A stretch of DNA of 64,000 nucleotides from Ligula intestinalis (GCA_036362985.1 JAYGXS010000001.1:40183803-40247802), one strand, 5' to 3'; shown: positions 38,096-50,115, counted from the stretch's first letter. Numbers and translations: made by a program. Notes: generated by a model not told the origin, from the sequence alone.

Positions 38096-38118
38096 GGGTG
38101 GGTTGGTTTCTCTCTGTC

Positions 38119-38285
38119 GTCAAAAGCATGATTAAAGAATGAAATCGGCCAACTTGAACTATTGCTCAGCAGAGGATGCCTGCAGACCAATAAGTACATT
38201 AAAACAACGCCTATTGGTTAGCATAATGAAAGACACATTTTGATAGGTGGAAATTCGACCTACTACAATTTTTAAGTAAGCGGTT
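38119..38285. repeat. 167-bp direct repeat, right copy
   Basis: Exact copy of 34419-34585, directly adjoining the 5' end of the family B element. After the element's TCTCTG the repeat begins TCGTCAAAAG, sharing GT and onward with the left copy. Confidence 0.95.
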
Positions 38286-39120
38286 ATTATCAATACCAAC
38301 CCGAAGACGGCTCCTCTATGGATCGCTATCCAAGTTTCTTTATAAACAGACACATGCACGTTAAGACGCTGTTTAGGTAAAACCGCATGTTTATTTCGAG
38401 GAACTTAGTCAATGAAGTACAATGTGGTCAATCTTTGGTCAAGAACGTTGACTCTCCTGAGCATACAACCATCGCCCGTGAACTTTAGGAGTACTTTTTA
38501 CAAATACGCCTGAAATAATGCCCTAAGTTGACATTCTGGTAAGGATCTATCGTGAGGTCCATACAGTGCACGCGAAGCACGCTCCACTCCATTATGGCTC
38601 CTGGTTGTGGGGGTAGAAAAGTGGGGGATTAGAAAGGGTGAAGCATATTCGGGAACAAATCAATGCACAATAATCATGTTAATTAAGAAAGTTACGCGTG
38701 TAAGTTGGGGGAAGGGTATTAGCTAAACGTAAACGAGGTCACTGAGGTAAATTTTAATATCATAACTAACTCCTACTGGACCAACTGCGAGCCCGTATAT
38801 GTCGGTGAGGTCACAGAGGTAGCCCCACCAACCACAACTAGATTAACGGTCGGCGAGAAAGGAATTCGAACATTGTGGAGATGCACCCTACTTAAAATTA
38901 TTCAGTAAGCGGTTATTCTCATGGTTACTTTGAAAAGTCAGTTTGTCATTTAAGCTAACTTAAGTGGTTATTGTATATGTTGGCCTTCTGAGGACCCCTC
39001 CGCAGTGCAGTGTCATCACCAAACATCACTGTACCAACGGCTGGCGCGCAAAATTGGAAGATTGCCGTAAATCTACCCTATTTAAAATTAGTAAGTAAGC
39101 GGTTATCAAACATGTTGGCC
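38270..39120. repeat. Degenerate tandem repeat with AGTAAGCGGTTAT motif
   Basis: The motif AGTAAGCGGTTAT occurs near 38275, 38898 and 39093, with a variant (TTAAGTGGTTATTG) near 38960. Each is preceded by a similar CCTACTTAAAAT-like segment, and two are followed by ATGTTGGCCTTCYGAG. Units are diverged and irregularly spaced, consistent with an old satellite-like array into which the family B element inserted. Confidence 0.55.
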
Positions 39121-39364
39121 TTCCGAGTACTGCAGTTAACGCTAAGGGGGCTTGGATACGCTACACGTACTACGATAACCGACAGCAGCAAGGTCTACTA
39201 GCGGCTATGGAACCTAAATATGGTAAAGCCCTATCAAAAAATTTAACGATGGCGTGGCCAAATGGCGTTATAGGCCTGTATACCACGCCAGATTTCCACG
39301 CCATCACGCCGTTTTGACACGGGTGGCTAGGCGCGATCAGACGTGGCTGGTGCTGGCGGGAGAG

Positions 39365-41670
39365 TCAGTCAGTCAGTATATTTGAGGGAAAAATAGGCTT
39401 GCGCCTTTGAACTCCCTATTTGTCACACCAAAATCTTAAGAATTATAAAACAATTTTAACAAGTTTTCAGTCAGGAAAATATAGACAGTCACATGGTGCA
39501 GAGGTGTTTTAAGGTTAATTTGTCACATAGTTCATTTTGTGTTGTAGCATTTGTATATCAAGTCGGTGTTTGAATATCTCCACAGATTGGGACATAACAA
39601 TCGCCTCGGGAAGGTTATTCCACGGGTCCACGACACGATTCGAGAAAAAATTCTTCCGTACATCCAATCGTCCTTGGGGCACATACAGTTTGAAAGGATT
39701 CCCCCGGAGATAAGTTGTAGTGGCAGTTGGAAGAAGTCGTCACACATGAGAGCGCAGTCAAAGCCACGCACGATACGGAAGGCTTGTATCAAATCTCCGC
39801 GTAACTGCCTATAACTCAAAGGATAGAGATGAAAGTTATTTAGGCGGATCTCATATGGTAGTGAACCTTGGCCTCTTACTACTTTTGTTGCTCGCCGCTG
39901 CACCCTCTCAAGTACGTTATAATCTTGCTGCATCGACTGCCTCCAGGCTTGAATCGCGTATTCAAGATGTGGCCTTATGAAGGCACCGAAGATTTTCGAG
40001 AAACAGTCTTCATCAAAAACCATAAATGCCTGCTTGATGGCGTACAACATTGAAGATGTAGTTTTAGCCGCCTAACAACATTGTGTAGAAGGTTTGAGAT
40101 TTTCTGTCATCCAGATGCCGAGATCCTTATGTATTTCTGTTTCTTGCAGAAGGATTCCGTTCAGATGATAGGGTCGCGCATAAGGCACCGCATTTCGATT
40201 TCCCAGGCGCAGCAGAGTGCATTTGTTAGAATTGAAGGGCAGCAGCCATCTATGCGACCAATCGTTTAATCGACAAAGATTTAATTGGAAGTTATCTTCA
40301 TCGGCAGCACACCTGATGACCCTCCATATTTTTACATCATCTGCAAACATGGCACACTCGCAGTCCAATTCCTGTACACAATCATTAGCGAACAAGAGAA
40401 AGAGGGTGGGTCCGAGTACTGAACCTTGAGGTAATCCACTCTCGATGACTGTCAGCCTTGATTGGTGTCGTCCTACACACACCTTTTGGGAACGAACAGA
40501 TATGAAATTCTCAATCCACGTAAGAAGTCTGCCTCCGATACCCATCAGTCTCAACTTATGCATCAGACGTTGGTGTGGAACACTGTCAAAGGCCTTCCGG
40601 AAATCAATGAAGGCTGCATGCACAGTTTCGTTTGCATCCATTGCCCTTGTCCAGCTTTGCATCGTATAAAGCAAGTTTGTTACACATGACCTTTCCCTAC
40701 GGAATCCAAATTGCGCATTCGACAATATATTGTGAGTTTCACAATATATCATCAATTGGTTCTGGATGATCTTCTCCATTACTTTGCAGCATATGGAGGT
40801 CAGACTCACGGGTCTGTAGTTATTCGCAGATGCATGACCACCGCTTTTGTAAAGCGGTGTAATGTGCACTTATTTCCAGCCCGGAGGAAATATTCCAGTA
40901 TCAAACGATTTCTGGCACACTAGTGAAAGGGGTTTAGCTAGCTCTCTAGCAAGTTCCTTGAGCAATTTGGCAGGAATTTCATCTGGACCCGGAGATTTAC
41001 ATTCCTTCAAGCTTTTTGGTTCTTGAAAAATCGTCTCTTTTTCAAACAAAATATCCCCAATATTTGGTGCTTCCACGACCTCGTCAACGGTTGCGACGAA
41101 GGGAGGTTCTATGGTGAAAACAGTCTGAAAGAATTCAGCAAAATGTTCTGCTTTGTTTTAACAGTCGGAGATTTCGTGACCATCATCAGTTTGCATAACA
41201 GGAATCGGGTTCCTGTTACGTGTGCTTTTCCGTAAATAACTGTATAGCAACTTTGGATTATTGACAGCTCGACGAAGTAAATCGTTCTCAAAGTCCCGTC
41301 ATGCTTTGAAAACCATTTTTTACCTTGTTCCGCTGGATTTTGTACTGTTCAAAATCTTCGTTGCGGCTTGTGTTGCAAAACTTCTTCCAAAGCTTTTTTA
41401 TTGATCTCTCTTTTGATAGCTCTGTTCAGCCATGGAGGTCAGCTAGATACCTTGGGCACTGAAAGTGGACAAGGACTGCGCATTAGCTGCAAGAACCACT
41501 CCTTAAGTGTATTCCAGTCCTCAGTGACATCCCCAGAATAAAGAAGACCCCAGTCCATTTGTGATGCCTCTACTCTCATTTGTGAGAAGTCGCCTCGCCA
41601 TATATTCATCCTTGGTTCGTCTACTGTAGGGGGTAACGAGTAAAGACCATAAAAGTACGGCATGATCACT
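39365..41670 (-). mobile_element. CR1-like non-LTR retrotransposon (family C), 5'-truncated
   Basis: Minus strand: endonuclease end (WRGDFSQMRVEAS, about 41600), linker, RT start (SLKECKSPGPDEIPAKLLKE, about 41000), RT body 40869-40072 (AFIDFRKAFDSVPHQRLMHK, SGLPQGSVLGPTLFLLFAND, catalytic MFADDVKIWRVI) and RT tail 40050-39532 (FGAFIRPHLEYAIQAW, VLERVQRRATKVVRG). A stop near 40870 and a break near 40060 disrupt an otherwise good RT. The 3' terminus on minus ends in tandem ACTG (TACTGACTGACTGACTC). The 5' half of the endonuclease is missing where family D begins at 41765. Confidence 0.9.
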
Positions 41671-41764
41671 TCGACCTAGTGGAGGTAGGCAGCCTACCTC
41701 GTCTATAGTGCTTTTAGCAGATGGTGATCAAATGCGTTTTTAGAACAATTGGCCCGCAAATTGT

Positions 41765-44700
41765 TCCAACATATAAATAAATAAATAAATAAATTTTATA
41801 TTTTAGGCCCAGAGGGCCTCGTCATTGCTAAGTTAGTGCTGTGGAAAAATAAATACACAGTTGATAAATGCTGCTCTCCATGAAACAACCACATAGACAG
41901 CGGGAGCGATTAGTAGTGTTGGTAGATTAATTCATATTCACCATCATATCGTCATTTTAAAATAGTAGTCAACGCATGGTGAACTAAGAAGGAAGCAGTG
42001 AAAAAAAACTCCTACCATTTAAGCTGGGGCGGAGTTCAGCGAACCCCTGCTTAAAAAAAACAAAACTTAGTAGAAAAAAACTGCTTCAAAAAAGTTAAGG
42101 GGGTTTGGTTGAGAGGATTGATTGTAGTGCAAATGAGACAGGACTGTTGATGAGAACGAATGAGGGTGGGTAACGCTTCTTGTAATTGGAGAAATCATAT
42201 AATAGCAGAGGCTGTCTTTCACCATTGTTACACCGCCCGACTGGCTTCATGATCAACCATCAGGGAGGTGAGACCGGAGGAGGCCATCGCGGACAACCGG
42301 GTCGACAAGAGAGTGAACGGAAGAGGTCACCTGATCATCAACGAAACGTCCGAGATGTGACCTTGTAGACTGCGGAGTTAAGCGACGACATGACGAAAAT
42401 AGCAGAACCGCCATGAGCATGACTAAAGACCATTGAGCATATCGTCAGGGTTGTGAAACGGAGAATGGAGAAAATGGCAATGATGACTGGACAGAGAAGT
42501 GGACGAAACATCGTTGCAAATATCACTCAAAAGAGGAAGAAATAGACATGTATGAAAAAAAATTTATCTAAACATAACCACCTCAGATACCAGGGGGACC
42601 CTTTTCAAAGTCCAAAAGTTGTGTGTTTGGGAAGGACTTTATATCTTCCGAAGTTAAGTGTTTGCGTAATTTGACTTTAAAAACTGTTAAGTTCGACGAC
42701 AGCCTAATTTCGAGGGGAATATTATTGCAGAGGAAGGCATATTTGGAGGCAAAGAAGTGAGAATGGTTCGAAGTGTAGCTTAAGGGGGATGCGATTATCC
42801 TGGAGGAATTACGGGTGGCATAAGGTCTATCTGCGGGAATGAGAGCGTTGATTCGTGGAAGGTTAGGGGTAGAGTTAACGCGAAAGAGGAAACAGAGGCC
42901 CGCTTCGAGTCTTCTGACCCAAAGAAATGTCATGTTCGCTAACTGACATCTCTCCGTATAAGAAAGCGTGGATCGAGGAAGAGCGAATGTTTTGCGAGTA
43001 AATACCCTCTGTACGTTTTCAATCTTACTGCGGTCCGAAGCATTCATTAGACCAAAGAGGGGACAGCAGTATTCTAGGATGGGCAGAACATACATGCGAT
43101 AAAGTTTTAACTTTATTTCCAGCAGGAAGAAATTGTGTGATATAAAACCACATATATGTGCAGCCTTCGTAGATATTCGATCTGCATGAGGCGACAATGC
43201 TAGTTTATTTGTGTAGCTTAGACCTAAGTCTTTTATAGTGGATCGTTCTAAAAGTGGAGTATTTTGAAAGACTAGGGGACGAGGAAGCTTGGCGGGACCA
43301 AAACACATGAAACTACACTTGGATGGAGAGAATTCCATCTGCCAGGTAGCACTCCAACGTGAGAGTGTAAGTAGGTCCGCATTTATTTTATCAACGCATA
43401 TACTTGCCGTGTCCTTAGAAAACGAGTATATGCATTTGAGGTCGTCTGCATAAATGAGATTGTGTGAATTTTTTAGAACATTCGAAATTTCGTTTATGTA
43501 TAGAATGAAGAGTAAAGGACCCAAGACAGTGCCTTGAAAAACGCCACTCGTGATCAGCTGAGGAGTGGAGTAACTATTACCTACTAGGACCTTCTGGCTG
43601 CGGTTAGACAAGTAGGAACCGATGAAGTCGAGGAGAGGGGCACGGATGCCGATGGCTTCCAATTTTACTAGAAGCCGTCTGTGCGGTACCTTGTCGAAGG
43701 CTTTGCTCAGGTCAAAGTAGATAACAACCACGGATTGCTGCTCGTTACGGAGGGAAGTGACGTGGTTAAGAAAAGCTAAGTGACACGTCTCGCATGATCT
43801 TCCGGGTAGAAAACCATGCTGCGAGTCACTTAAAAGCTTATTTTTTAGGCAAAAATCGAGAATTTGATTAAAAATTATCTTCTCCAGAAGTTTAGCTAGG
43901 GCCGGGGTTTTATGAACACCGCGGTAGTTATTTATGTCTGAACGAGATCCTGATTTAAAGACTGGAAGAATAATTGATGTCTTCCAAGTGTCAGGAAAGT
44001 AACCATTTAGGAGATCGACTGAAAATATATGGCTAAGTAATTTGGGAAAGGTCGACACTCTTTTGGTAACTGAATTGGGGATACCATCAGTTCCGGAAGA
44101 GTGTGAGTTTTTTAGACAAATTATCTGCTTACGAATTAATTCTATGGAGAAATCAATGTTTCCGAGAGTATTGTCTGAGTATAGTTGAAACGACGGGACC
44201 GGTTCGGATTCTGTCGTAAAATGCTTCGCAAAGAAAGCATTGAATAATTCAGCCTTATCAGACTCATCTAGTACAATTTTTTTTGTTTTCATTAAGCAAT
44301 GGAGGTATTTCAATTCCTCGTTTTGCGGAGGCCCTACGACGAAACAGTTTTGCAACCGATTTTGCAGAGTTTGACTCGCTCAGGGCGCAAGATTACCTGT
44401 GCTGGTCACGTGCAAGACGAATCTTTGACGCTAATTCAAAGATCTCTGCGATCCTTAGATGCACAGACAGCGAACTTGTAGATCTATCTTTCAACTGCCT
44501 CCTCAATTTCTTTAGTCTGGGCAAAAGAAACTGAGGGACGGTCGATTCTGGTGCGTAGGGTTTCACAATTTTAGTGGGCACAAATTCCAGCATTTTATTA
44601 GCAACGACTGACATGAGTTCAGAAAGATATGCAGCGTCCTTAATGGAAGAGAGGCTCTGCCAATCTAATGAGTCAAGAAAATTGTTAATTGAGCTAATAT

Positions 44701-45130
44701 CTGCGAGGTCGCATTGAAGTCACCCATGAGTACAACATCAGGTCGACTTCCTATCTCCTTTATGCACACCAGTAAACGCGCATCTGCATCGCTGTTTGTC
44801 CGCGGTGGTCGGTAGACAGTCACGGCTTCCAGGGGCTGCGACCCCAGTGCCTTAATTTATCAGCCAAATAACCTCTTTACCATGAGTAATCCTTTCAGGC
44901 TTCTCGCACACACTAAATTTGTTTTTTACATACATAGCAATTCCTCCACCCTGGTGTTCAACTCGGTCTCGTCTTAATAGTTGGTATCTGCATAGCGCCA
45001 CTTCTGAATCACTGATGCTCTGTGACAGCCAGGTTTCTGTAGTTGCTGTGGTAAAAATAAGTACAAAGTTGGTGAGCACAGCTTCGCCTAAGCAACTGTG
45101 TAATAACAGGAACAGTATGTTATACAAATC
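41765..45130 (-). mobile_element. CR1/Jockey-like non-LTR retrotransposon (family D)
   Basis: Minus strand: endonuclease pieces 45127-44620 (TATTETWLSQSISDSEVALC, GGGIAMYVKNKFSV, DVVLMGDFNA in shifted frames), RT frame 44355-42583, about 800-base 3' UTR, a near-perfect hairpin (AGGCCC-TCT-GGGCCT) and a (TTTA)n tail at 41770-41795. Truncated at the 5' end: no ORF1. Related 3' fragments occur at 50116, 51073 and, on the + strand, 47060. Confidence 0.9.
42583..44355 (-). CDS. Family D reverse transcriptase
   Basis: 590-codon uninterrupted frame with RT motifs in order: NSHSSGTDGIPNSVTK, IILPVFKSGSRSDINNYRGV, IYFDLSKAFDKVPHRRLLVK, SGVFQGTVLGPLLFILYINE, catalytic IYADDLKCIYSFS, WQMEFSPSKCSFMCFG, then the C-terminal LYRMYVLPILEYCCPLFGLM and a basic tail. 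Note GVFQGT where most relatives have GVPQGS. The RT itself appears intact, but the endonuclease upstream is frameshifted, so activity of the copy as a whole is doubtful. Confidence 0.92.
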   Translation of the reverse strand: MQNCFVVGPPQNEELKYLHCLMKTKKIVLDESDKAELFNAFFAKHFTTESEPVPSFQLYSDNTLGNIDFSIELIRKQIICLKNSHSSGTDGIPNSVTKRVSTFPKLLSHIFSVDLLNGYFPDTWKTSIILPVFKSGSRSDINNYRGVHKTPALAKLLEKIIFNQILDFCLKNKLLSDSQHGFLPGRSCETCHLAFLNHVTSLRNEQQSVVVIYFDLSKAFDKVPHRRLLVKLEAIGIRAPLLDFIGSYLSNRSQKVLVGNSYSTPQLITSGVFQGTVLGPLLFILYINEISNVLKNSHNLIYADDLKCIYSFSKDTASICVDKINADLLTLSRWSATWQMEFSPSKCSFMCFGPAKLPRPLVFQNTPLLERSTIKDLGLSYTNKLALSPHADRISTKAAHICGFISHNFFLLEIKLKLYRMYVLPILEYCCPLFGLMNASDRSKIENVQRVFTRKTFALPRSTLSYTERCQLANMTFLWVRRLEAGLCFLFRVNSTPNLPRINALIPADRPYATRNSSRIIASPLSYTSNHSHFFASKYAFLCNNIPLEIRLSSNLTVFKVKLRKHLTSEDIKSFPNTQLLDFEKGPPGI

Positions 45131-45134
45131 TGAT

Positions 45135-46190
45135 TAACAACGGACCCTTTCATTAATAATAGTCAACAATATTAGCTTAATATGGTGCACTGAGGAAGAG
45201 GCATTAAAAACCTCCTTTAAAAGAAAACGGTGACAGAGTTCAACAAGCCACCGATTTCCAAAAAATATAGGAGAAAACGACTGCTTATATTGGTAGTTAG
45301 ATTGATGTGGTAGGATATAATGCATTGAAATGGGATTGTGATGTGTAGGGTTTGTAACGCTCCCTTTTTTGAGGAAAAATAACATAGCATCATGGGAGCG
45401 AGGGAAAACTACTAAATGTTGTGTCAAATTCTGATCAATTCTCAAATAAATAATGCAGAACATCTGGTTTGAAACAAGCTTACCCACTTCGGTACACAAT
45501 AGTACGCTGATACCGGAAACATAAGACATGATATGATAGTTTTGGTGATTGAAATCCTGTACAGCGTAATGTTTACAGCCGTTTTACGATGGCAACTGCC
45601 GTAGTTCCCAGACGACAGAAGAAATAAATTAATAAAATTAACGCAAGTTTCTGGCCCGCTAGCGCAGTGTCACGTCGCGCGTGTCAGACATTGGATGTAT
45701 GAAGGAAGAGATTTGAAAAGATTTTACTCAAAAAATGCAAGTTTGCGTAGCAAATAGTGAACCGGGCAGGAAAAATTCCGAATCACTGGGGGAAGAAGCT
45801 CTTGAGACTGGTCAATTCGAGTGCAGGATAATGATTTGCTGGGAAAGAAAGATAGAGTCAGAGGCCGATCTCATGAAAAATTAGCTGATATTAAGACACG
45901 CCTTTCGATAAGAAATGGTTACTAGAGTGGTTTTTTCCTTTGACAGAATCCTATGATAATTCTGACATACCAGGATGCCAGGTTTGAGGACACTTTCCTT
46001 GGGCTGCGTATAAAAACCGTACTAGTTAAAAAATACTACATCAGAATTATGCATCTTTCTTCTCCTTTTAGATGTCCTTATAAACAGAAATACGAATCCT
46101 TTAGACTGGACTGCCCCAAAGAGTAAAAGTTTGGCACCAGCAGTACTTAGGGGTACCTGTAGTGCCTGTTCTCTCACGACGTTCAGTGTA
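45135..46190 (-). repeat. Diverged family D-like 3'-UTR plus unassigned sequence
   Basis: 45180-45360 resembles the family D 3' UTR (ordered similarity to 51280-51430, such as the segments around aggagaaaacgactgctt and ttggtagttagattgat). The rest to 46190 holds nothing recognisable. Confidence 0.35.
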
Positions 46191-46194
46191 AGGT

Positions 46195-47055
46195 CCCACA
46201 TTATCCATTTTATCATGAATGACTGTGTCAAGGACCTAGACTATGATGTCACACTGACATAATATTACGAAAGTTTGTCCAAAATACGGCAGATGAAAAC
46301 CAGCTGAGAGCTAACTTGGACAGGTTGGAGGAGGGTTAAAGGCATTGGCTTATGCTCCTTCAATGTAAATACATGTAACTTTTCGAAAATTGACAGTTGT
46401 AGAGCATTCAGCCCGAACGTTAAATTCTTAAGCAGCACACTGCTGCAACAAGTTAACAGTTAGAAGGATTTGGGTGCATAAATCACTTCTTACTCAAAAA
46501 ATGCTGAAATGCACGAAGGTGGCGAAACCAGCCAGATTAATATTGCAACTGATTAGACGAACCTATTTGCGATTTGAAAAAGATATCCTTTGCAAAATAT
46601 TTGGAAAACTCGTTCCGCTGCACATAGAATTCGCCACGCAGGCATGGAGACCTTAGGCTGTCAAAGACTGTACCGTCTTAGAGAGGGTCCAGAGGCGAGC
46701 GATAAAAATGATCACAGGCCTGGGAACACTGCACCTTGAAAGCAGACTGTTAACTCCCAACATACTTTCCCTTTCTTACAGGTCACTACGAGGGGCTCTA
46801 ACGCTAAACTTCCGTATTGTTAATGGCTTGGATTGCTGCTTTGTTCCTGATGCTATTTTTACGCAGGCTAACACGCCAACTTGACCCGGTTATACCTTAA
46901 AATTACATCCTGGCATAGCAAGCATCGGCGGACGATTGCTCTTCTACAAAAAGGAGTCGTGGCAGCGTGGAACTCCCTGTCTGAAGAGGTTGTCCTCTTG
47001 ACCTGTGTTAATTCATTTAAGAGCAAACTGCGCATGCATCTAACGCCTTACATCA
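46195..47055 (+). mobile_element. Family C-like non-LTR RT fragment
   Basis: Plus strand in shifting frames: FMNDCVKDLDYDV at 46214, IRRTYLRFEKDILCKIFGKL near 46560, VLERVQRRAIKMITGLGTL near 46675, then LSYRSLRGALTLNFRIVNG, and a C-terminal tail (AAWNSLSEEVVLLTCVNSF) to about 47030. Several stops. It lacks the RT catalytic core and is fused directly to a family D fragment. Confidence 0.8.
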
Positions 47056-47059
47056 GTGA

Positions 47060-48490
47060 AATTTCAACAGTGCTAAATAATTCGGAAAATTTCATATATG
47101 CTGATGACCTTAAGTGTATTTACTCATTTTCTAAGGACAGGGCCAGTTCGTGTGTTGATAAAGTTAACGCAGACTTGCGTACTGTCTCAAGTTAGAGCAC
47201 TACATGGCAGATGGAGTTTTCTCCATCAAAATGTTGTTTCATGAGATTTGGTCCCGCAAGGCTTCCTGGACTCATTATCTTCCAAAATAGTCCACTGTTA
47301 GAAGGATTTACGATAAAGGATTTGAGTCGTACTTACACGAATAAGCTTGCATTATCATCTCATGCAGATCGAATTTCTGCCAAGGCCGCACAGATATATG
47401 GGTTTAGGTCGCATAATTTTTTCCTTCCAGAATTGAAGTTAAAGCTATACCACATGTTTGTTCTCCCTTTACTAGAATACTGTTGTCCACTTTTTGGTCT
47501 CATGACTTCGCATGACCGTAGTAAGTTTAAAAAGCTTTCAGCGAGTTTTCACTCGTAAAATATTTTCTGTTTCTGGGTCTGGTATGTGTTCTACAGATAG
47601 ATTTTAATTAGCAAACATTCAATTTCTTTGGGTAAGGAGACTCGAAGCTGGTATATGCTTTCTGTTTCGCGTTAACAATAGTCCTTATCTCCCACAAATT
47701 AACAGTCTCCTTCCGGTAGACCGACCTTACGCCACGCGTAACACTTCCATGATAATTTTACCACCCCGTAACTCCACATCTAACCGTTCTCGCTTTTTAA
47801 CCTCAAAATATGCTTTTATTTGGAAAAATCTTCCACTCGATATTAGACTGTCTTCTACACTATCGATTTCTAAAGGCAAATAACGCAAGCATTTAAATTT
47901 AGAGGAAATAAAGTCTTTACTGTCTGTTTCCTTTCCAAACACGCAAGTTGTAGATTTTGAAAAGGGTCCTCCTGGCATTTGAAGCTCTTCCCAGGATACT
48001 AAAAGGGTTTCTAAATATGTTAGCATTTCCCTCTGCAGAATCAAGCATCAATTCCAAGGGCTGCGTACTCTTTTCCGTTTTTGCAACCTTCACTGGGGTC
48101 TTCGATATCGGCTCTGGAATCTGGTGGGTCGCAACTGGATGATGTTGCCTTGACTTCTACTGCCTTGTGTTTTCCCGGATGACCCATTCTTAACTCAACG
48201 ATATATTATTTTTTCCCATGACCATAAACGTCCCGAACCCTCAATATCAGGTCCCAAACTAACCACATCAAACCCTGTTACCTATTAAGGCAGTTTTTCC
48301 CCTACAGTTTTTTGGAACTCGGTGGCCCGCTGAACTCATCCACCGATTTAGGAGTGTTTTACTGCCGATGACAATTATTTTATAAGAGTTCACTGTTTAT
48401 CATCGTTATTTTTATTTTCACGATAGCGCTAAGTTTGTAACGACAGGGCCCCTTGGGCCTTAAATATACAAATTATTTATATATTTATAT
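47060..48490 (+). mobile_element. Family D non-LTR fragment, 5'-truncated in RT
   Basis: Plus strand: begins inside the RT just before the catalytic motif (SEISTVLNNSENFIYADDLK), continues with WQMEFSPSKCCFMRFGPARL and LPLLEYCCPLFGLMTS, then frameshifted C-terminal sequence to the shared ending DFEKGPPGI near 47980. The 3' UTR ends with a hairpin (GGCCC-CTT-GGGCC near 48450) and an AT-rich tail. Confidence 0.85.
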
Positions 48491-48499
48491 ATTCACCAA

Positions 48500-49615
48500 G
48501 AACACGATCACGTAAGTGGCGAACAGTTGCACACAGGTATTATTCTACTAGTAGCAATGTGCTATTACTATTGAGACTGAGCAACTGCTGCTCGATTTGC
48601 GCTTGCAAGCATGTAACTGACCTTTTTTTCAAAATTTTATCCATTCATTTCGGAGCCATTTTGTTACCAATAAAGAGCTCAACGAAATTTACCTACATTT
48701 CCTTTTAATAAAACTGATGTAAACTGATTTGTTTGGGACATCGGGCAAAACTATCAACCTTTGTACGCATTAGATAGCCAAGTTCGTTTCTTTATATTGT
48801 ACACACGAAGAAAGGTTGTATTTTTGGTTCTAAAAGAGATGCTACAGTCATAACTGCCGAAAATCGCATGTTCGTCTTAGCTATTGACAGCATTGCAAGC
48901 CCCTCCACCAAAAGCTTTCAGCATTCAAAAAACAAGATTTCTTGTTTTTTCTCTTGTTCTACCTGCTGTACGACGGTCCCCTGCAACCTGTTTGCTTTTA
49001 AGCGCTACCAACGGATGCATTTAATAGACACACCATCAGTCCGGTGTGTGATGTATGTGAAGTGGACAAAGGGTGGACTGGGAGTCCGAAGGCGACGGCT
49101 CCTTCTAATCCCAAATTGTACGAATCCTGATGTGCGCGTCAAGGGGGTCAGGGCCTACTGTAGAGCGAGCAGACGGGTTTGCAGGCCTGTAGTCCACTGC
49201 GCCCATTGCCTTTCAGGTGACCGATCAACTGGTCCGTTGCTTGGTACTCATGGTGGGAGGGAGCGAGGCCGACTCTCAGGACATTCCTTTCCTCACTATA
49301 AAAAATAACACTCTTAAAGCTATTAAGGTGCGTTAAATGTCGGTAATTCGGGGATGGCCAACTGATGGGATTGTAGTGTTCACTGCGAAAGCAGTTCTTC
49401 CGCGTGCGTCAGACCATGCGAAAACGGTTGTGTGGCCCTCACTGCTAGAGAATACACGAAGCTGGTTTCTCCCGTCGTGACCACCTAACACGCGATGTCG
49501 CGGTGTGACCAATTAAAATCAAGGCTTGCTGACAAGAAGAAAACCTAAGGGGGCCACCGAAAATACTGCCGCTGGATCACACTCAGGACCCGAATCGACT
49601 TAAGAACGGATGCAC
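48500..49615. other. No supported gene
   Basis: A 146-codon + strand frame (48868-49308) is Arg- and Cys-rich with no family signature and is not called. The remainder is non-coding in appearance. Confidence 0.4.
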
Positions 49616-50115
49616 TCTTTAAGTCACTTTAAGTCACTTTATTAAGGGAATAAGGCTTTCGCCCATGAGGTCCCTATTCATAACCAAAAATTGCATAATA
49701 GGTCCATCGTAACAATAGTACATAATACAAATGTACAAATGTAGGCTTAACATCAGCGATAAGTGTGAGCCAGTTGCAAGGTGTTGCTACTGACACTTTT
49801 TTCATTATATCTGCCACAGTTTCTCAGCTACTGAGAATCAAGTTTGTGTTTAAAAATGTCAACAGTATCTGAGGGGACCACATCTTCCGGGAGTCCGTTC
49901 CATGATCCAATGACCCTCTGAGAGAAGGCGCTTCGTCGAACGTCGATACGGGCCGGTTTCCTCTGTAGTTTAAAGGGATGACCCCGCAGATGGTCAGTCC
50001 GAGCCAATTCGAAGAAATCATCAAATTCTAGAGCGCAGTCTTGGCCTCTAACAATACGGTAGGTTTGTATGAGGTCCCCGCGGAGTTGCCTATACTTTAG
50101 AAGGAAAAGATCAAG

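Larger units (their letters stand above)
34586..38118 (-). mobile_element. Nearly intact CR1-like non-LTR retrotransposon (family B)
   Basis: A 3.5-kb minus-strand element with ORF1, endonuclease and reverse transcriptase, bounded by perfect 167-bp direct repeats. Its 3' end carries a short hairpin (GGCC-TTG-GGCC) and an AT-rich tail rather than poly(A). The 5' leader before ORF1 is only about 20 bases, so it is either slightly 5'-truncated or has a very short leader. Identity of the flanking repeats implies recent insertion; the only coding lesions seen are one nonsense codon in ORF2 and the frame change between ORF1 and ORF2. Confidence 0.92.

Noticed and set aside
48868..49308. 146-codon + strand open frame starting with ATG
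   Set aside because: Cys/Arg-rich without family features; flanked by repeats and no neighbouring exons, so not supported as a gene.
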